Shown here piece after piece: positions 1 through 6,350 of a DNA stretch of 16,218 nt. This stretch comes from CBFGTV01 sp965652145 (GTDB lineage: Bacteria > Bacillota > Clostridia > Peptostreptococcales > Natronincolaceae): contig CBFGTV010000075.1 in NCBI GenBank assembly GCA_965652145.1, positions 1 through 16,218 of the forward strand. Reading direction: 5' to 3'. The position numbers were made by a program, and so were the translations under genes. Below the pieces are notes generated by a model that was not told where the DNA came from, ran no database searches, and saw only the letters and a list, made by a program, of their open reading frames with translations. Position 1 is the first letter of the stretch; each line of letters begins with the position of its first letter.

Positions 1-78
1 TCCAGTAAATCAGTAGGGGATAAACGGTTGGAACCCACCATAGAGGATGGGTATATGTGCATAATGAAGGGTATTTAG
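1..78 (+). CDS. C-terminal end of an ABC transporter ATP-binding protein (partial)
   Basis: The window opens inside a reading frame that runs for 25 codons to a TAG at 76-78. The last residues read LEPTIEDGYMCIMKG, which resembles the usual tail of ABC-2 type exporter ATPases (a P-S/T-L/I-E-D-x-Y/F motif followed by a short end). The permease gene starts only three bases after the stop, the normal layout for an ATPase-permease pair, and this supports the call. All nucleotide-binding motifs (Walker A, signature, Walker B) lie outside the window, so the assignment rests on the tail motif and the neighbour. Substrate unknown. Confidence 0.55.
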   Translation, partial: SSKSVGDKRLEPTIEDGYMCIMKGI

Positions 79-81
79 CTC

Positions 82-726
82 ATGAATATACGACTAATAT
101 ATCTATCTTTTAAAAATTTAAAGGTTTATTATTTCATCCCTTTATTTATATTATATATTTTCTTACCTGTTTTAAATATTGGTATGGTATCTATGTCAGG
201 CAGTATAGAAAATTCCTACATCTTGATATTCAGAGAAGCGGAAAAATATATACCGCTTCTATCCTTCTGGTGGATTACACTAATATTCAAAGAATATATA
301 TCAGGAGACGGAAATGAAGTTCTCTATTGTATTGATAGCTCAGGAAAGGTGAAGCTCACTCAAATCCTCCTAATATTTCTTTGGTACATTATACATGTTG
401 GGGTTCTATTTCTAGGCTATTGTGTATTTTGGGACAATGTGTTTTGGGAATTTATTAAGACCGTTATACAATGCTTCTTTTTTGTTTCATTAGGTTACAT
501 GCTTATGTATATTTTAGAATCGCCTATAATTAGCTTTATGCTCTTATTAATTTATGAATTATTGGCAATCTTTATAAATTCCGAGATAGCTACTTATATT
601 AGTATTTTTGAAAATGGCAACAGGATAACTATTGATTCCATAGCTAATAAATATCTAGGGATTCTTTTGATATCAATTGTATTACTCTTAGTTGGTGTAT
701 ATAGAAATAAGAGGTTCTATTATTGA
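82..726 (+). CDS. ABC-2 type transporter permease-like membrane protein
   Basis: A 214-residue, very hydrophobic protein with about six predicted membrane segments (roughly residues 17-37, 56-70, 93-115, 124-145, 148-167 and 191-207) and a short basic tail (YRNKRFYY). The number and spacing of helices fit the membrane subunit of an ABC-2 type exporter, and the three-base gap after the ATPase end suggests one operon. A GAAGGG at 66-71 may serve as a ribosome binding site. The gene is richer in AT and in ATA codons than the housekeeping genes to its right, which suggests accessory or transferred DNA. I see no substrate-specific motif; bacteriocin immunity or peptide export is possible but only a guess. 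Transport role moderately sure, exact family unsure. Confidence 0.6.
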   Translation: MNIRLIYLSFKNLKVYYFIPLFILYIFLPVLNIGMVSMSGSIENSYILIFREAEKYIPLLSFWWITLIFKEYISGDGNEVLYCIDSSGKVKLTQILLIFLWYIIHVGVLFLGYCVFWDNVFWEFIKTVIQCFFFVSLGYMLMYILESPIISFMLLLIYELLAIFINSEIATYISIFENGNRITIDSIANKYLGILLISIVLLLVGVYRNKRFYY

Positions 727-781
727 GTTTGTTGAAATTGTCAAGAAAAGCGTACACCCAAGAAACTAGAAAAAATTTTTA

Positions 782-903
782 TTCCTTTGTCGGGGCCCAT
801 CTTTCAGCATGCTTTTACCCATTGTGTAAAAGGCGGTTTTGCCGTTTATCTTTACTTGAGACAATCGGTAAAGCATGCTAGGCTCCTTATGCCGACAAAT
901 GAA
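782..903. repeat. Nested foldback (inverted-repeat) element, about 120 bases
   Basis: Four helices nest inside one another. 782-793 pairs with 892-903 (11 of 12; core TTTGTCGG/CCGACAAA). 806-815 pairs with 870-879 (AGCATGCTTT/AAAGCATGCT, perfect). 818-825 pairs with 861-868 (CCCATTGT/ACAATCGG, 7 of 8). 826-830 pairs with 851-855 (GTAAA/TTTAC), closing on a small GGC/GCC hairpin at 832-843. The DNA could extrude as a cruciform, or the transcript fold as a long hairpin. This resembles a MITE or REP-like unit. No clear target-site duplication or U-run is visible, so an ordinary terminator is unlikely. Confidence 0.6.
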
Positions 904-999
904 ATATTTTTAATTGGTGATACTTGTACTTGTTGTGGTAATGAATCATGTGTTGATGACGATATAATAACAAGTTTATTAAAAGAGGATTTTTTATGA
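787..999 (+). CDS. Doubtful small Cys-rich reading frame
   Basis: An open frame of 70 codons from TTG 787, or 37 counting the stop from the in-frame ATG at 889. The first half runs through the foldback element, so it is probably not protein sequence selected as such. The second half carries a Cys cluster, TCTCCGNESC, followed by an acidic stretch (VDDD). No good ribosome binding site precedes either start. It lies 60 bases after an ABC permease gene, so a peptide precursor or a decayed gene end are both conceivable. I do not recognise a family. Apart from this and the foldback, 727-1032 shows nothing further. Confidence 0.2.
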   Translation: MSGPIFQHAFTHCVKGGFAVYLYLRQSVKHARLLMPTNEIFLIGDTCTCCGNESCVDDDIITSLLKEDFL

Positions 1000-1032
1000 G
1001 TACAGTATTAAGGGAATTTTTAATTTAATCCG

Positions 1033-1061
1033 TTGACAAGAAAATTAAAAAGCCTTATAAT
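1033..1061 (+). promoter_or_regulatory. Sigma-A type promoter of the aspS T-box transcript
   Basis: Consensus TTGACA at 1033-1038 and TATAAT at 1056-1061 are separated by exactly 17 bases. Transcription would start near 1068-1070, just before the T-box leader. Both boxes match the consensus at all positions. Confidence 0.9.
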
Positions 1062-1067
1062 ATTACC

Positions 1068-1313
1068 AATTCCATATTGACAATTACGATTGATTCAGGA
1101 GGAGTAGATAGGTTACCCGTGGCAGCGAGTCGAGGAGGGTGAAAGCTCGATACGAAGGAACATATTGAAGACACCTGATGAGTAGATTACCTGTCCTATA
1201 GATTGCCAGGGAATCCGTGAACCTGCGTTAAGGTATTAAGTGGGATTTTATCCAATTAGGGTGGCACCGCGGGAACAAGCTCTCGTCCCTTTACAGGGAT
1301 TGGGAGTTTTTTT
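1068..1313 (+). promoter_or_regulatory. T-box riboswitch, tRNA-Asp responsive
   Basis: The leader carries the conserved T-box sequence AGGGTGGCACCGCG at 1258-1271, followed by an intrinsic terminator that competes with the antiterminator. In stem I, TCAGG at 1095-1099 pairs with CCTGA at 1174-1178. The codon just inside that helix is GAC (1170-1172) followed by A, the normal specifier position, and GAC reads aspartate. The T-box bulge TGGC would pair with an acceptor end GCCA, which fits tRNA-Asp with discriminator G. Uncharged tRNA-Asp should stabilise the antiterminator and switch on aspS directly downstream. The codon, acceptor match and target gene all agree. Confidence 0.93.
1280..1313 (+). 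terminator. Rho-independent terminator of the T-box leader
   Basis: The arm GCTCTCGTCCCT (1280-1290 region) pairs with AGGGATTGGGAGT across a TTAC loop with one bulged T, followed by a run of seven T. It ends about 45 bases before the aspS start and is the OFF state of the T-box switch. Confidence 0.85.
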
Positions 1314-1359
1314 AATGTAAAAATATTGATAAATATAAATTGAAAGGGAGGTAACTAAA

Positions 1360-3132
1360 TTGGAAAAAAACAAGCTAAAAAGAAGCTATATGGCTGGAAA
1401 CTTGAGGAAGGAACATGTCGATGAAGAAGTAACTTTAATGGGCTGGGTACAAAAACGCCGGGACCTGGGCGGACTTATTTTTGTCGATTTAAGGGACCGT
1501 ACAGGGTTGGCTCAGGTAGTTTTTGATATAGATATTTCAAAGGAAGCCTTTGAAAAGGCAGGAAAATTGGGTTCGGAATATGTCATTGCCGTAAAGGGCA
1601 GGGTAAAGCCCCGACAATCGATTAACCCCAATCTTCCCACAGGGGAAATTGAGGTTTTTGCAGAAAAGCTGGAGATCCTTAATAGCGCAGAAACGCCCCC
1701 CATTTATATCAGGGACGATGACGAGGTTTCAGAAAATCTAAGGCTTAAATACCGTTATCTTGATTTAAGAAAGCCAGGTATGCAAAAAAACCTGATCATA
1801 AGACATCAAACTGCCATCACGGTTAGAAATTTTTTAAATCGGGAAGGGTTCTTAGAAATTGAAACCCCAGTTTTAACCAAAACGACCCCAGAAGGGGCCA
1901 GGGACTATTTAGTACCCAGTCGAGTTAATCCCGGTAAATTTTTTGCCCTTCCCCAGTCTCCCCAGCTATTTAAGCAGCTTTTGATGGTTTCAGGAATGGA
2001 TCGTTATTTTCAAATCGTCAAATGCTTTAGAGATGAAGATTTACGGGCTGATCGCCAGCCGGAATTCACCCAGATTGACTGTGAAATGTCCTTTGTCGAT
2101 ATAGATGATGTGATTGAAATTAATGAAAGACTTATTCAAGAGGTATTTCATCAAGTAATTAATGTAGATATTCCCTTGCCCATTCCAAGGATCACCTACC
2201 AGGAGGCAATGGAACGCTTTGGGTCAGACAAGCCGGACATTCGCTTTGGCTTTGAATTGGTGAATGTATCTTCAATTGTGAAGGATCTAGAATTTAAGGT
2301 TTTTACTTCAGCAATTGAAAATGGAGGCTCTGTCAGGCTGATAAATGTGAAGGGGCACGCTGAAGCCTTTAGCCGCAAAGATATTACCTCTCTTGAGGAA
2401 TATGTCAAGACCTATGGAGCAAAGGGCCTCGCTTGGATTAAGGTAACAGAAGAAGGGGTTTCATCACCTATTGCAAAATTCTTCGATGAAGCTGCCACCG
2501 CAGCATTATTAAAGACAGCCCAGGCGACACCTGGGGATTTACTGCTTTTCGTTGCCGATAAAGACTCTATTGTCTTGGATTCCTTGGGACACCTGAGGGT
2601 TGAGGTGGCAAAGCGCCTGGGAATTTTAAATAAAGAGGAATATCGAGCCCTGTGGGTGACAGAGTTTCCGCAATTTGAATTTGATGAACAGGAAAATCGC
2701 TATGTTGCAAAGCATCACCCCTTTACTGCCCCCATGGATGAAGATCGTCACCTGCTGTTGACTGAGCCCCAAAAAGTAAGGGCAAAGGCCTACGATTTGG
2801 TCATTAATGGGTACGAGGTTGGGGGAGGTAGTATACGAATTCATTCCTCCCAGCTTCAGCAGGATATGTTTAAGGCATTGGGCTTTAGTGAAGAAGAGGC
2901 CTGGGAAAAATTTGGCTTCTTATTAGAGGCCTTCAAATATGGTACACCACCCCATGGTGGAATTGCCTTTGGCCTAGACAGGTTGGTTATGCTATTAACT
3001 AAGGAAGACAATATCAGACAGGTTATTGCCTTCCCTAAGACACAAAATGCTACTTGCCCGTTAACCAATGCTCCTTCTGTGGCAGAGGAGAAACAGCTTA
3101 AGGAATTAAGTATTGCTGCCCTACTGGAATAG
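1360..3132 (+). CDS. aspS: Aspartate--tRNA ligase
   Basis: AspRS charges tRNA-Asp with L-aspartate using ATP in the cytoplasm. The 590 residues match the bacterial class IIb enzyme. An N-terminal OB-fold anticodon domain (about 1-110) is followed by motif 1 (about 158-180, REGFLEIETPVLTKTTPEGA), motif 2 (about 217-245, containing FRDEDLRADRQPEFTQID), a GAD insertion domain in the middle, and motif 3 (533-545, GGIAFGLDRLVML). The start is TTG 1360, with AGGGAGG at 1345-1351 and an 8-base spacer. Residue Leu36 in QKRRDLGG corresponds to the Leu of discriminating AspRS such as the E. coli enzyme; non-discriminating ones often have His there. This hints at strict Asp specificity but does not prove it. 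The gene is controlled by the T-box upstream and ends in its own terminator. Confidence 0.97.
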   Translation: MEKNKLKRSYMAGNLRKEHVDEEVTLMGWVQKRRDLGGLIFVDLRDRTGLAQVVFDIDISKEAFEKAGKLGSEYVIAVKGRVKPRQSINPNLPTGEIEVFAEKLEILNSAETPPIYIRDDDEVSENLRLKYRYLDLRKPGMQKNLIIRHQTAITVRNFLNREGFLEIETPVLTKTTPEGARDYLVPSRVNPGKFFALPQSPQLFKQLLMVSGMDRYFQIVKCFRDEDLRADRQPEFTQIDCEMSFVDIDDVIEINERLIQEVFHQVINVDIPLPIPRITYQEAMERFGSDKPDIRFGFELVNVSSIVKDLEFKVFTSAIENGGSVRLINVKGHAEAFSRKDITSLEEYVKTYGAKGLAWIKVTEEGVSSPIAKFFDEAATAALLKTAQATPGDLLLFVADKDSIVLDSLGHLRVEVAKRLGILNKEEYRALWVTEFPQFEFDEQENRYVAKHHPFTAPMDEDRHLLLTEPQKVRAKAYDLVINGYEVGGGSIRIHSSQLQQDMFKALGFSEEEAWEKFGFLLEAFKYGTPPHGGIAFGLDRLVMLLTKEDNIRQVIAFPKTQNATCPLTNAPSVAEEKQLKELSIAALLE

Positions 3133-3138
3133 ATGAAG

Positions 3139-3181
3139 GTGCTTCGAAACAGGTTAAAAACTGCTTCGAAGCACTTTTTTT
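3139..3181 (+). terminator. Rho-independent terminator of aspS
   Basis: GTGCTTCGAA (3139-3148) pairs perfectly with TTCGAAGCAC (3165-3174), with an inner CAG/CTG extension, and seven T follow. It starts seven bases after the aspS stop. Confidence 0.92.
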
Positions 3182-3346
3182 CAACCCTCAAAATGGCTGG
3201 CGGCTAAAACCTTCTTTAATAATAAAGAAAGAAACAAATAAAATCAAAAAAAGAAATAAAAATAAAAATATTTTAGATTAGTTAGAGAAAAACAGGGTAT
3301 AGTAATTAAAGTTATCAGAATATTTCATCTAACCAAAAAATTGATA

Positions 3347-3375
3347 TTGACAACGTATAAGATTCCATATATAAT
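3347..3375 (+). promoter_or_regulatory. Sigma-A type promoter of the DUF2325 gene
   Basis: TTGACA at 3347-3352 and TATAAT at 3370-3375 with a 17-base spacer match the consensus at all positions. The expected start point, near 3382, falls inside the Fur-box match that follows. The rest of 3182-3450 is AT-rich and I see no other gene in it. Confidence 0.8.
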
Positions 3376-3378
3376 ATT

Positions 3379-3397
3379 GATAATAATAATCATTTTC
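3379..3397 (+). promoter_or_regulatory. Fur-box-like operator
   Basis: The 19 bases GATAATAATAATCATTTTC match the classical Fur box GATAATGATAATCATTATC at 17 of 19 positions. The site begins four bases after the -10 box and covers the expected transcription start, an ideal position for repression when iron is abundant. The match is seen directly; that a Fur protein binds it is inferred. AT-rich DNA raises the chance of spurious matches. Confidence 0.6.
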
Positions 3398-3450
3398 ATA
3401 AATAGAATTTTGGTAAATAGAAATCAGTTGTAATTTAGGGGGTATTAATT

Positions 3451-3759
3451 ATGAAGGCATTAATTGTAGGGGCAGATCGTTTGGGGAATATACCAGAAAC
3501 CTTAGTCAGTCATGGCATTAAAGATTACATACATTGGACAGGCAGGAAAAAGGGAATGAGAAGGCTGGAAATTCCCAATGAGGTAGACATGATTATTGTT
3601 TTTTATGACTTTATCGAGCATAATATTACCGAAATTGTAAAACAAAAAGCCAAGCAAAGCAATATTCCATGTATTTTTTCCCGAAGGGCCTGTAGTGATT
3701 TAAGCAAAAGATTAAATGATTGTAGAGAATGTAAGATTTGCACCATTTCCAATAATTAA
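3451..3759 (+). CDS. DUF2325 family small protein with C-terminal Cys cluster
   Basis: A 102-residue protein of unknown function. The N-terminus (MKALIVGADRLGNIP) is the characteristic opening of DUF2325 proteins, a small Rossmann-like fold with a G-x-D-R-x-G-N-I motif. The C-terminal third carries Cys74, Cys81, Cys91, Cys94 and Cys97; the last three form CRECKIC, a possible metal or redox site. It has no signal peptide or membrane segment, so it should be cytoplasmic. The start ATG 3451 follows a strong AGGGGGT site. It is a single gene between aspS and the 6S RNA, with its own strong promoter overlapped by a Fur-like operator, so it may be induced by iron shortage. Family fairly sure, role unknown. 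Confidence 0.8.
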   Translation: MKALIVGADRLGNIPETLVSHGIKDYIHWTGRKKGMRRLEIPNEVDMIIVFYDFIEHNITEIVKQKAKQSNIPCIFSRRACSDLSKRLNDCRECKICTISNN

Positions 3760-3761
3760 GT

Positions 3762-3790
3762 TTGAAAAAATACAAAAGATATGATATTAT
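3762..3790 (+). promoter_or_regulatory. Promoter of the 6S RNA gene
   Basis: TTGAAA at 3762-3767 and TATTAT at 3785-3790 are 17 bases apart. They place the start near 3797, exactly where the closing stem of the 6S RNA begins. Confidence 0.75.
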
Positions 3791-3797
3791 ACTATTA

Positions 3798-4004
3798 AAT
3801 CCTGCTGTGTGCGTAGACTCGACATAGTTTTGACCAACACTATATAAACGGGAATCTGGCGTTTGTTGTTGGAAGAAAGGCCCCCATTGAGGGGAATTCT
3901 GAATACAGCAACAGGATACCCACCTGCGAGGCAGGTCTCAAAACAATCGATAAAACGGCACAGCGGGGAACCAAGTAAAAGCTTCTGATTGCAGAAGTTT
4001 TTTT
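3798..4004 (+). ncRNA. ssrS: 6S RNA
   Basis: 6S RNA mimics an open promoter and binds the housekeeping RNA polymerase holoenzyme, lowering transcription in slow growth. The evidence is structural and by motif. The closing stem pairs CCTGCTGTG (about 3801-3809) with CACAGCGGGG (about 3958-3968). A large central bubble is flanked by the typical TTTTGACCAACA and ACGGGAATCTGGC stretches on the 5' side and CTCAAAACAATCG on the 3' side. An apical hairpin has CCCC/GGGG near its tip, and a terminator hairpin follows. From memory, the B. subtilis 6S gene bsrA also lies close to aspS and yrvM (the tcdA homologue), as here. The 3' end of the mature RNA may be earlier, near 3975. Confidence 0.88.
3982..4004 (+). 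terminator. Terminator after the 6S RNA
   Basis: CTTCTG (3982-3987) pairs with CAGAAG (3992-3997) over a four-base loop, followed by seven T. Confidence 0.85.
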
Positions 4005-4049
4005 GTTTGTTTTTGATTGAATTAAGAATGGATTTATTTTTAGATAAGG

Positions 4050-4078
4050 TTGACAGAGATTAGCTTTTTCGTTACTAT
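4050..4078 (+). promoter_or_regulatory. Probable promoter of tcdA
   Basis: A perfect TTGACA at 4050-4055 is followed after 17 bases by TACTAT (4 of 6) at 4073-4078. It lies just after the 6S terminator and ahead of the tcdA ribosome binding site. Confidence 0.6.
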
Positions 4079-4111
4079 TAATTTTAGCGTCATATTAAAA
4101 GGAGGATTAGG

Positions 4112-4864
4112 ATGGCATTACATGCTTTTTCAAGAAGTGAGCTTTTGCTTGGCCCGGAGGGGTTGGAAAAATTGCAAAAAAGCAAAGTGGCTATTTTTGG
4201 TATTGGCGGGGTAGGAACCTTTGCTGTAGAGGCCTTGGCCAGAACGGGAATTGGTCACTTTGTTCTGATAGATGATGATGATATATGCTTAACTAATATT
4301 AATCGACAGCTCCATGCCACCAGAAAGACCGTAGGAAGAGCGAAGGTTGAAGTAATGAGGGAGCGAATTTTGGAAATTAACCCAAAGGCCCAGGTGACGA
4401 TCCATCAGGAGCTTTATAACAGCCAGAGTGCAGAAAGGCTTCTTCTTGAAGATTACGATTATGTTATTGATGCGATTGATATGGTTACGGCAAAGCTGGA
4501 TTTAATTGAAAGAAGCAAGAAAATGGGGCTGAAGATTATTAGCAGTATGGGAGCAGGAAACAAGCTTGATCCCACCCGGTTTGAAGTGACAGACATACAC
4601 AAAACCTCCATATGCCCCCTGGCAAAGGTGATTCGTAAGGAATTGAAGAAGCGAGGTATAAAGGATGTAAAGGTGGTTTATTCTAAAGAACCGCCCATCA
4701 CCCCCAAGATCATTGACAGTGATTGTAAAAGCCATTGTATTTGTCCTAATAAGGATCGAACCTGTACAGTAAGGCACCAAATCCCGGGAAGCGTTGCCTT
4801 TGTACCGTCGGTGGTAGGGCTAATTATGGCTGGAGAGGTCGTGAGGGATTTAATAAGTGATTAA
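4112..4864 (+). CDS. tcdA: tRNA threonylcarbamoyladenosine dehydratase (TcdA/CsdL/YrvM family)
   Basis: TcdA uses ATP to dehydrate t6A at position 37 of ANN-decoding tRNAs to the cyclic form ct6A. The 250-residue protein has the ThiF/MoeB/E1 fold: the nucleotide-binding loop GIGGVG at 30-35, acidic residues D54-D57, NINRQ at 63-67 (numbering approximate), and DAIDMVTAK near 120-128. A GSVAFVPSVVGLIMAGEVVRD tail is typical of the family. The start ATG 4112 has AGGAGG seven to eight bases upstream. A Cys cluster (Cys205, Cys209, Cys211, Cys218) sits in the loop before that tail, where enterobacterial TcdA has no such cluster as far as I recall. This could bind metal. The next gene follows after 56 bases and may be co-transcribed. 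Confidence 0.93.
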   Translation: MALHAFSRSELLLGPEGLEKLQKSKVAIFGIGGVGTFAVEALARTGIGHFVLIDDDDICLTNINRQLHATRKTVGRAKVEVMRERILEINPKAQVTIHQELYNSQSAERLLLEDYDYVIDAIDMVTAKLDLIERSKKMGLKIISSMGAGNKLDPTRFEVTDIHKTSICPLAKVIRKELKKRGIKDVKVVYSKEPPITPKIIDSDCKSHCICPNKDRTCTVRHQIPGSVAFVPSVVGLIMAGEVVRDLISD

Positions 4865-4920
4865 AACCATGGTTATTGGTGTAATGATAAAATAGAAGGA
4901 TAAAAAAGGAGGTCATGGCC

Positions 4921-5352
4921 ATGAAACAATGTGGTGTTGTTACAGGAATAGACGGTAATTATGCCAAGGTTGTGATGCAGCGTCATTCCAGCTGCGGTAA
5001 CTGTAATGCCTGTAAAATGGGACAAAGTAATGAACAGCTGGAAATAAGGGTTTTAAATGAACTGAATGCCAAGGTAGGTGAGCGGGTATCGGTAGATATG
5101 AATGATACCGATGTATTGACAGCGGCCTTTCTTGTTTACGTAATTCCCTTGCTTACCTTACTGGTCAGTATATTTATTGCCAATGGGGTCTTACATGCCA
5201 TGGGGGTGGAAGCCTATCGGGATATCTATTTGGCCGCTACTGGTTTTATTATGACGGCCCTTTCCTTTTTATTGTTGAAGAAACGAGAGGGAAAGCTTAA
5301 AAATAACCAAAGGTTTATCCCGGTTATTGAAGAAATATTAAAGAAAGAATAA
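4921..5352 (+). CDS. RseC/MucC family (SoxR-reducing system) membrane protein
   Basis: A 143-residue protein with a cytoplasmic N-terminal domain holding Cys4 and the cluster CGNCNAC (Cys25, 28, 31). A small beta-rich part, two membrane helices (about 67-90 and 102-120) and a basic C-terminal tail follow. This is the layout of the RseC family, which in Proteobacteria takes part in sigma-E control and in reducing SoxR together with Rnf-type electron transfer; the role in Clostridia is not settled. I chose ATG 4921 over ATG 4915 because AGGAGG at 4907-4912 is only two bases from the first but eight from the second. Lone RseC genes often work with Rnf complexes; none is visible here. Confidence 0.85.
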   Translation: MKQCGVVTGIDGNYAKVVMQRHSSCGNCNACKMGQSNEQLEIRVLNELNAKVGERVSVDMNDTDVLTAAFLVYVIPLLTLLVSIFIANGVLHAMGVEAYRDIYLAATGFIMTALSFLLLKKREGKLKNNQRFIPVIEEILKKE

Positions 5353-5403
5353 CGCTTGGAAAATTTGTCTCAGGCCTTATCTCGTCATTTAAAGGGTACT
5401 AGG

Positions 5404-5442
5404 GGGTTAATGATTGGAAGCAATGATTAACCTCTATTTTTA
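5404..5442 (+). terminator. Probable terminator after the tcdA-rseC unit
   Basis: GGTTAAT (5405-5411) pairs with ATTAACC (5426-5432), with an inner ATTG/CAAT helix separated by a G-G mismatch. TCTATTTTTAT follows. The T-run is interrupted, so efficiency is uncertain. Confidence 0.5.
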
Positions 5443-5489
5443 TCAAAAAAGGAAAATATTAAGAAATAATTAAGATCGTGCTTAAGCTA

Positions 5490-5517
5490 TTGACCTCTGC
5501 CAGGTGAAAAATATAAA
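5490..5517 (+). promoter_or_regulatory. Probable promoter of the DUF881 gene
   Basis: TTGACC at 5490-5495 and TATAAA at 5512-5517 with a 16-base spacer. Each box matches the consensus at five of six positions. Confidence 0.5.
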
Positions 5518-5557
5518 ATAAGGGAAAATGCAGCATTTTTTGTGGAGGGAAATTAAC

Positions 5558-6292
5558 TTGAAGGGGAAATATATGATTGCCTTAGTCGTTATGGTATTAA
5601 GCTTTACCATTACAATACAGGCTAAAAATAATTCTGTTTTGGGGACAGCTGCCACCGATCCCCACAAAAGGATCAGCAATGCCAGGGAGCTAAGACGTGC
5701 CAGAAATGAATACGATCAACTGATGGAAAAGCTCAATCAATTGGAGGCCAGGTTAAGGGACTATCAATTCCAGGATGCCAGTGATTTGAGTGCTGCCAAT
5801 AATCTGTCGGCAGATCTATATCAATATCAAATACTATCAGGCTTTAGGGCTGTCGAAGGGCCGGGGGTAACGGTAACCCTCAGGGAATCACCCTATTATC
5901 TAGAAACAGGGGAGGCCAGCAGCTTTATTATGTATAACTATGATTTAATTGTTGCCCTGGTAAATGAATTGAATTCTGCCGGTGCCGAAGCAATTGCCAT
6001 CAACGGTTTGAGATACACCGCCAATACAGAAATATATTATACCTCAAATCAACTTTTGGTAGACAATACGCCTATTAGTGGGCCTATTGTCATTGATGCC
6101 ATCGGAAACCCCCAAACTATGGAATCGGTTCTAAACATGAGATTTCGTGTAGCTTGGCATCTTAAGGAAAATAAAAATATACATTTAGAAATCACAACCA
6201 GAGATCAACTCCTTATCCCTGGGAAGGAGGATTTACCCGATTATCAATATCAATATGCAAAACCCTTGATGGAGTCAGAGGGTATCGAATAA
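5558..6292 (+). CDS. DUF881 family membrane-anchored coiled-coil protein
   Basis: A 244-residue protein. A short Lys-containing N-terminus and one membrane helix (about 4-20) are followed by a coiled coil (about 42-72, rich in Arg, Glu and Leu). The DUF881 domain shows GPGVTVTLRES, EAIAINGLRYTANTEI and PIVIDAIGNP. Proteins of this family (YlxW/YlxX type in Bacillus) often sit near cell-division or sporulation genes and probably act at the outer membrane face; their biochemical role is not known. I prefer TTG 5558 because GGAGGG at 5544-5549 lies eight bases before it and the protein then starts directly with a lysine and the helix. ATG 5528 is in frame but poorly placed after any ribosome binding site. 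It appears to be a single gene with its own promoter and terminator. Confidence 0.85.
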   Translation: MKGKYMIALVVMVLSFTITIQAKNNSVLGTAATDPHKRISNARELRRARNEYDQLMEKLNQLEARLRDYQFQDASDLSAANNLSADLYQYQILSGFRAVEGPGVTVTLRESPYYLETGEASSFIMYNYDLIVALVNELNSAGAEAIAINGLRYTANTEIYYTSNQLLVDNTPISGPIVIDAIGNPQTMESVLNMRFRVAWHLKENKNIHLEITTRDQLLIPGKEDLPDYQYQYAKPLMESEGIE

Positions 6293-6300
6293 AAAACATA

Positions 6301-6340
6301 AAAGATTGCTGAAATACTTTAGTATTTTGCAATCTTTTTT
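6301..6340. terminator. Bidirectional terminator between convergent genes
   Basis: AAAGATTGC pairs with GCAATCTTT, with an inner AAATACT/AGTATTT helix on a two-base loop. A T-run follows on the plus strand and an A-rich run precedes it, so it can end both the DUF881 gene and the minus-strand exporter genes. Confidence 0.88.
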
Positions 6341-6350
6341 CTTTGAGAAT

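Noticed and set aside
996..1028. A ten-codon frame after AGAGG, just before the aspS promoter
   Set aside because: Too short to support, and it ends right before the -35 box; no sign of an attenuation peptide.
2856..3191. A 111-codon open frame on the minus strand at the end of aspS
   Set aside because: It lies antisense to conserved AspRS motifs 3 and the C-terminal tail and covers the terminator, so it is a shadow frame.
3200..3340. A-rich repeats and short inverted repeats between aspS and the DUF2325 promoter
   Set aside because: Low-complexity AT-rich DNA; no array, direct repeat unit or stable stem longer than expected by chance.
5528..5557. Upstream ATG extending the DUF881 protein by ten residues
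   Set aside because: No well-spaced ribosome binding site, while the downstream TTG has GGAGGG at eight bases and gives the usual family start.
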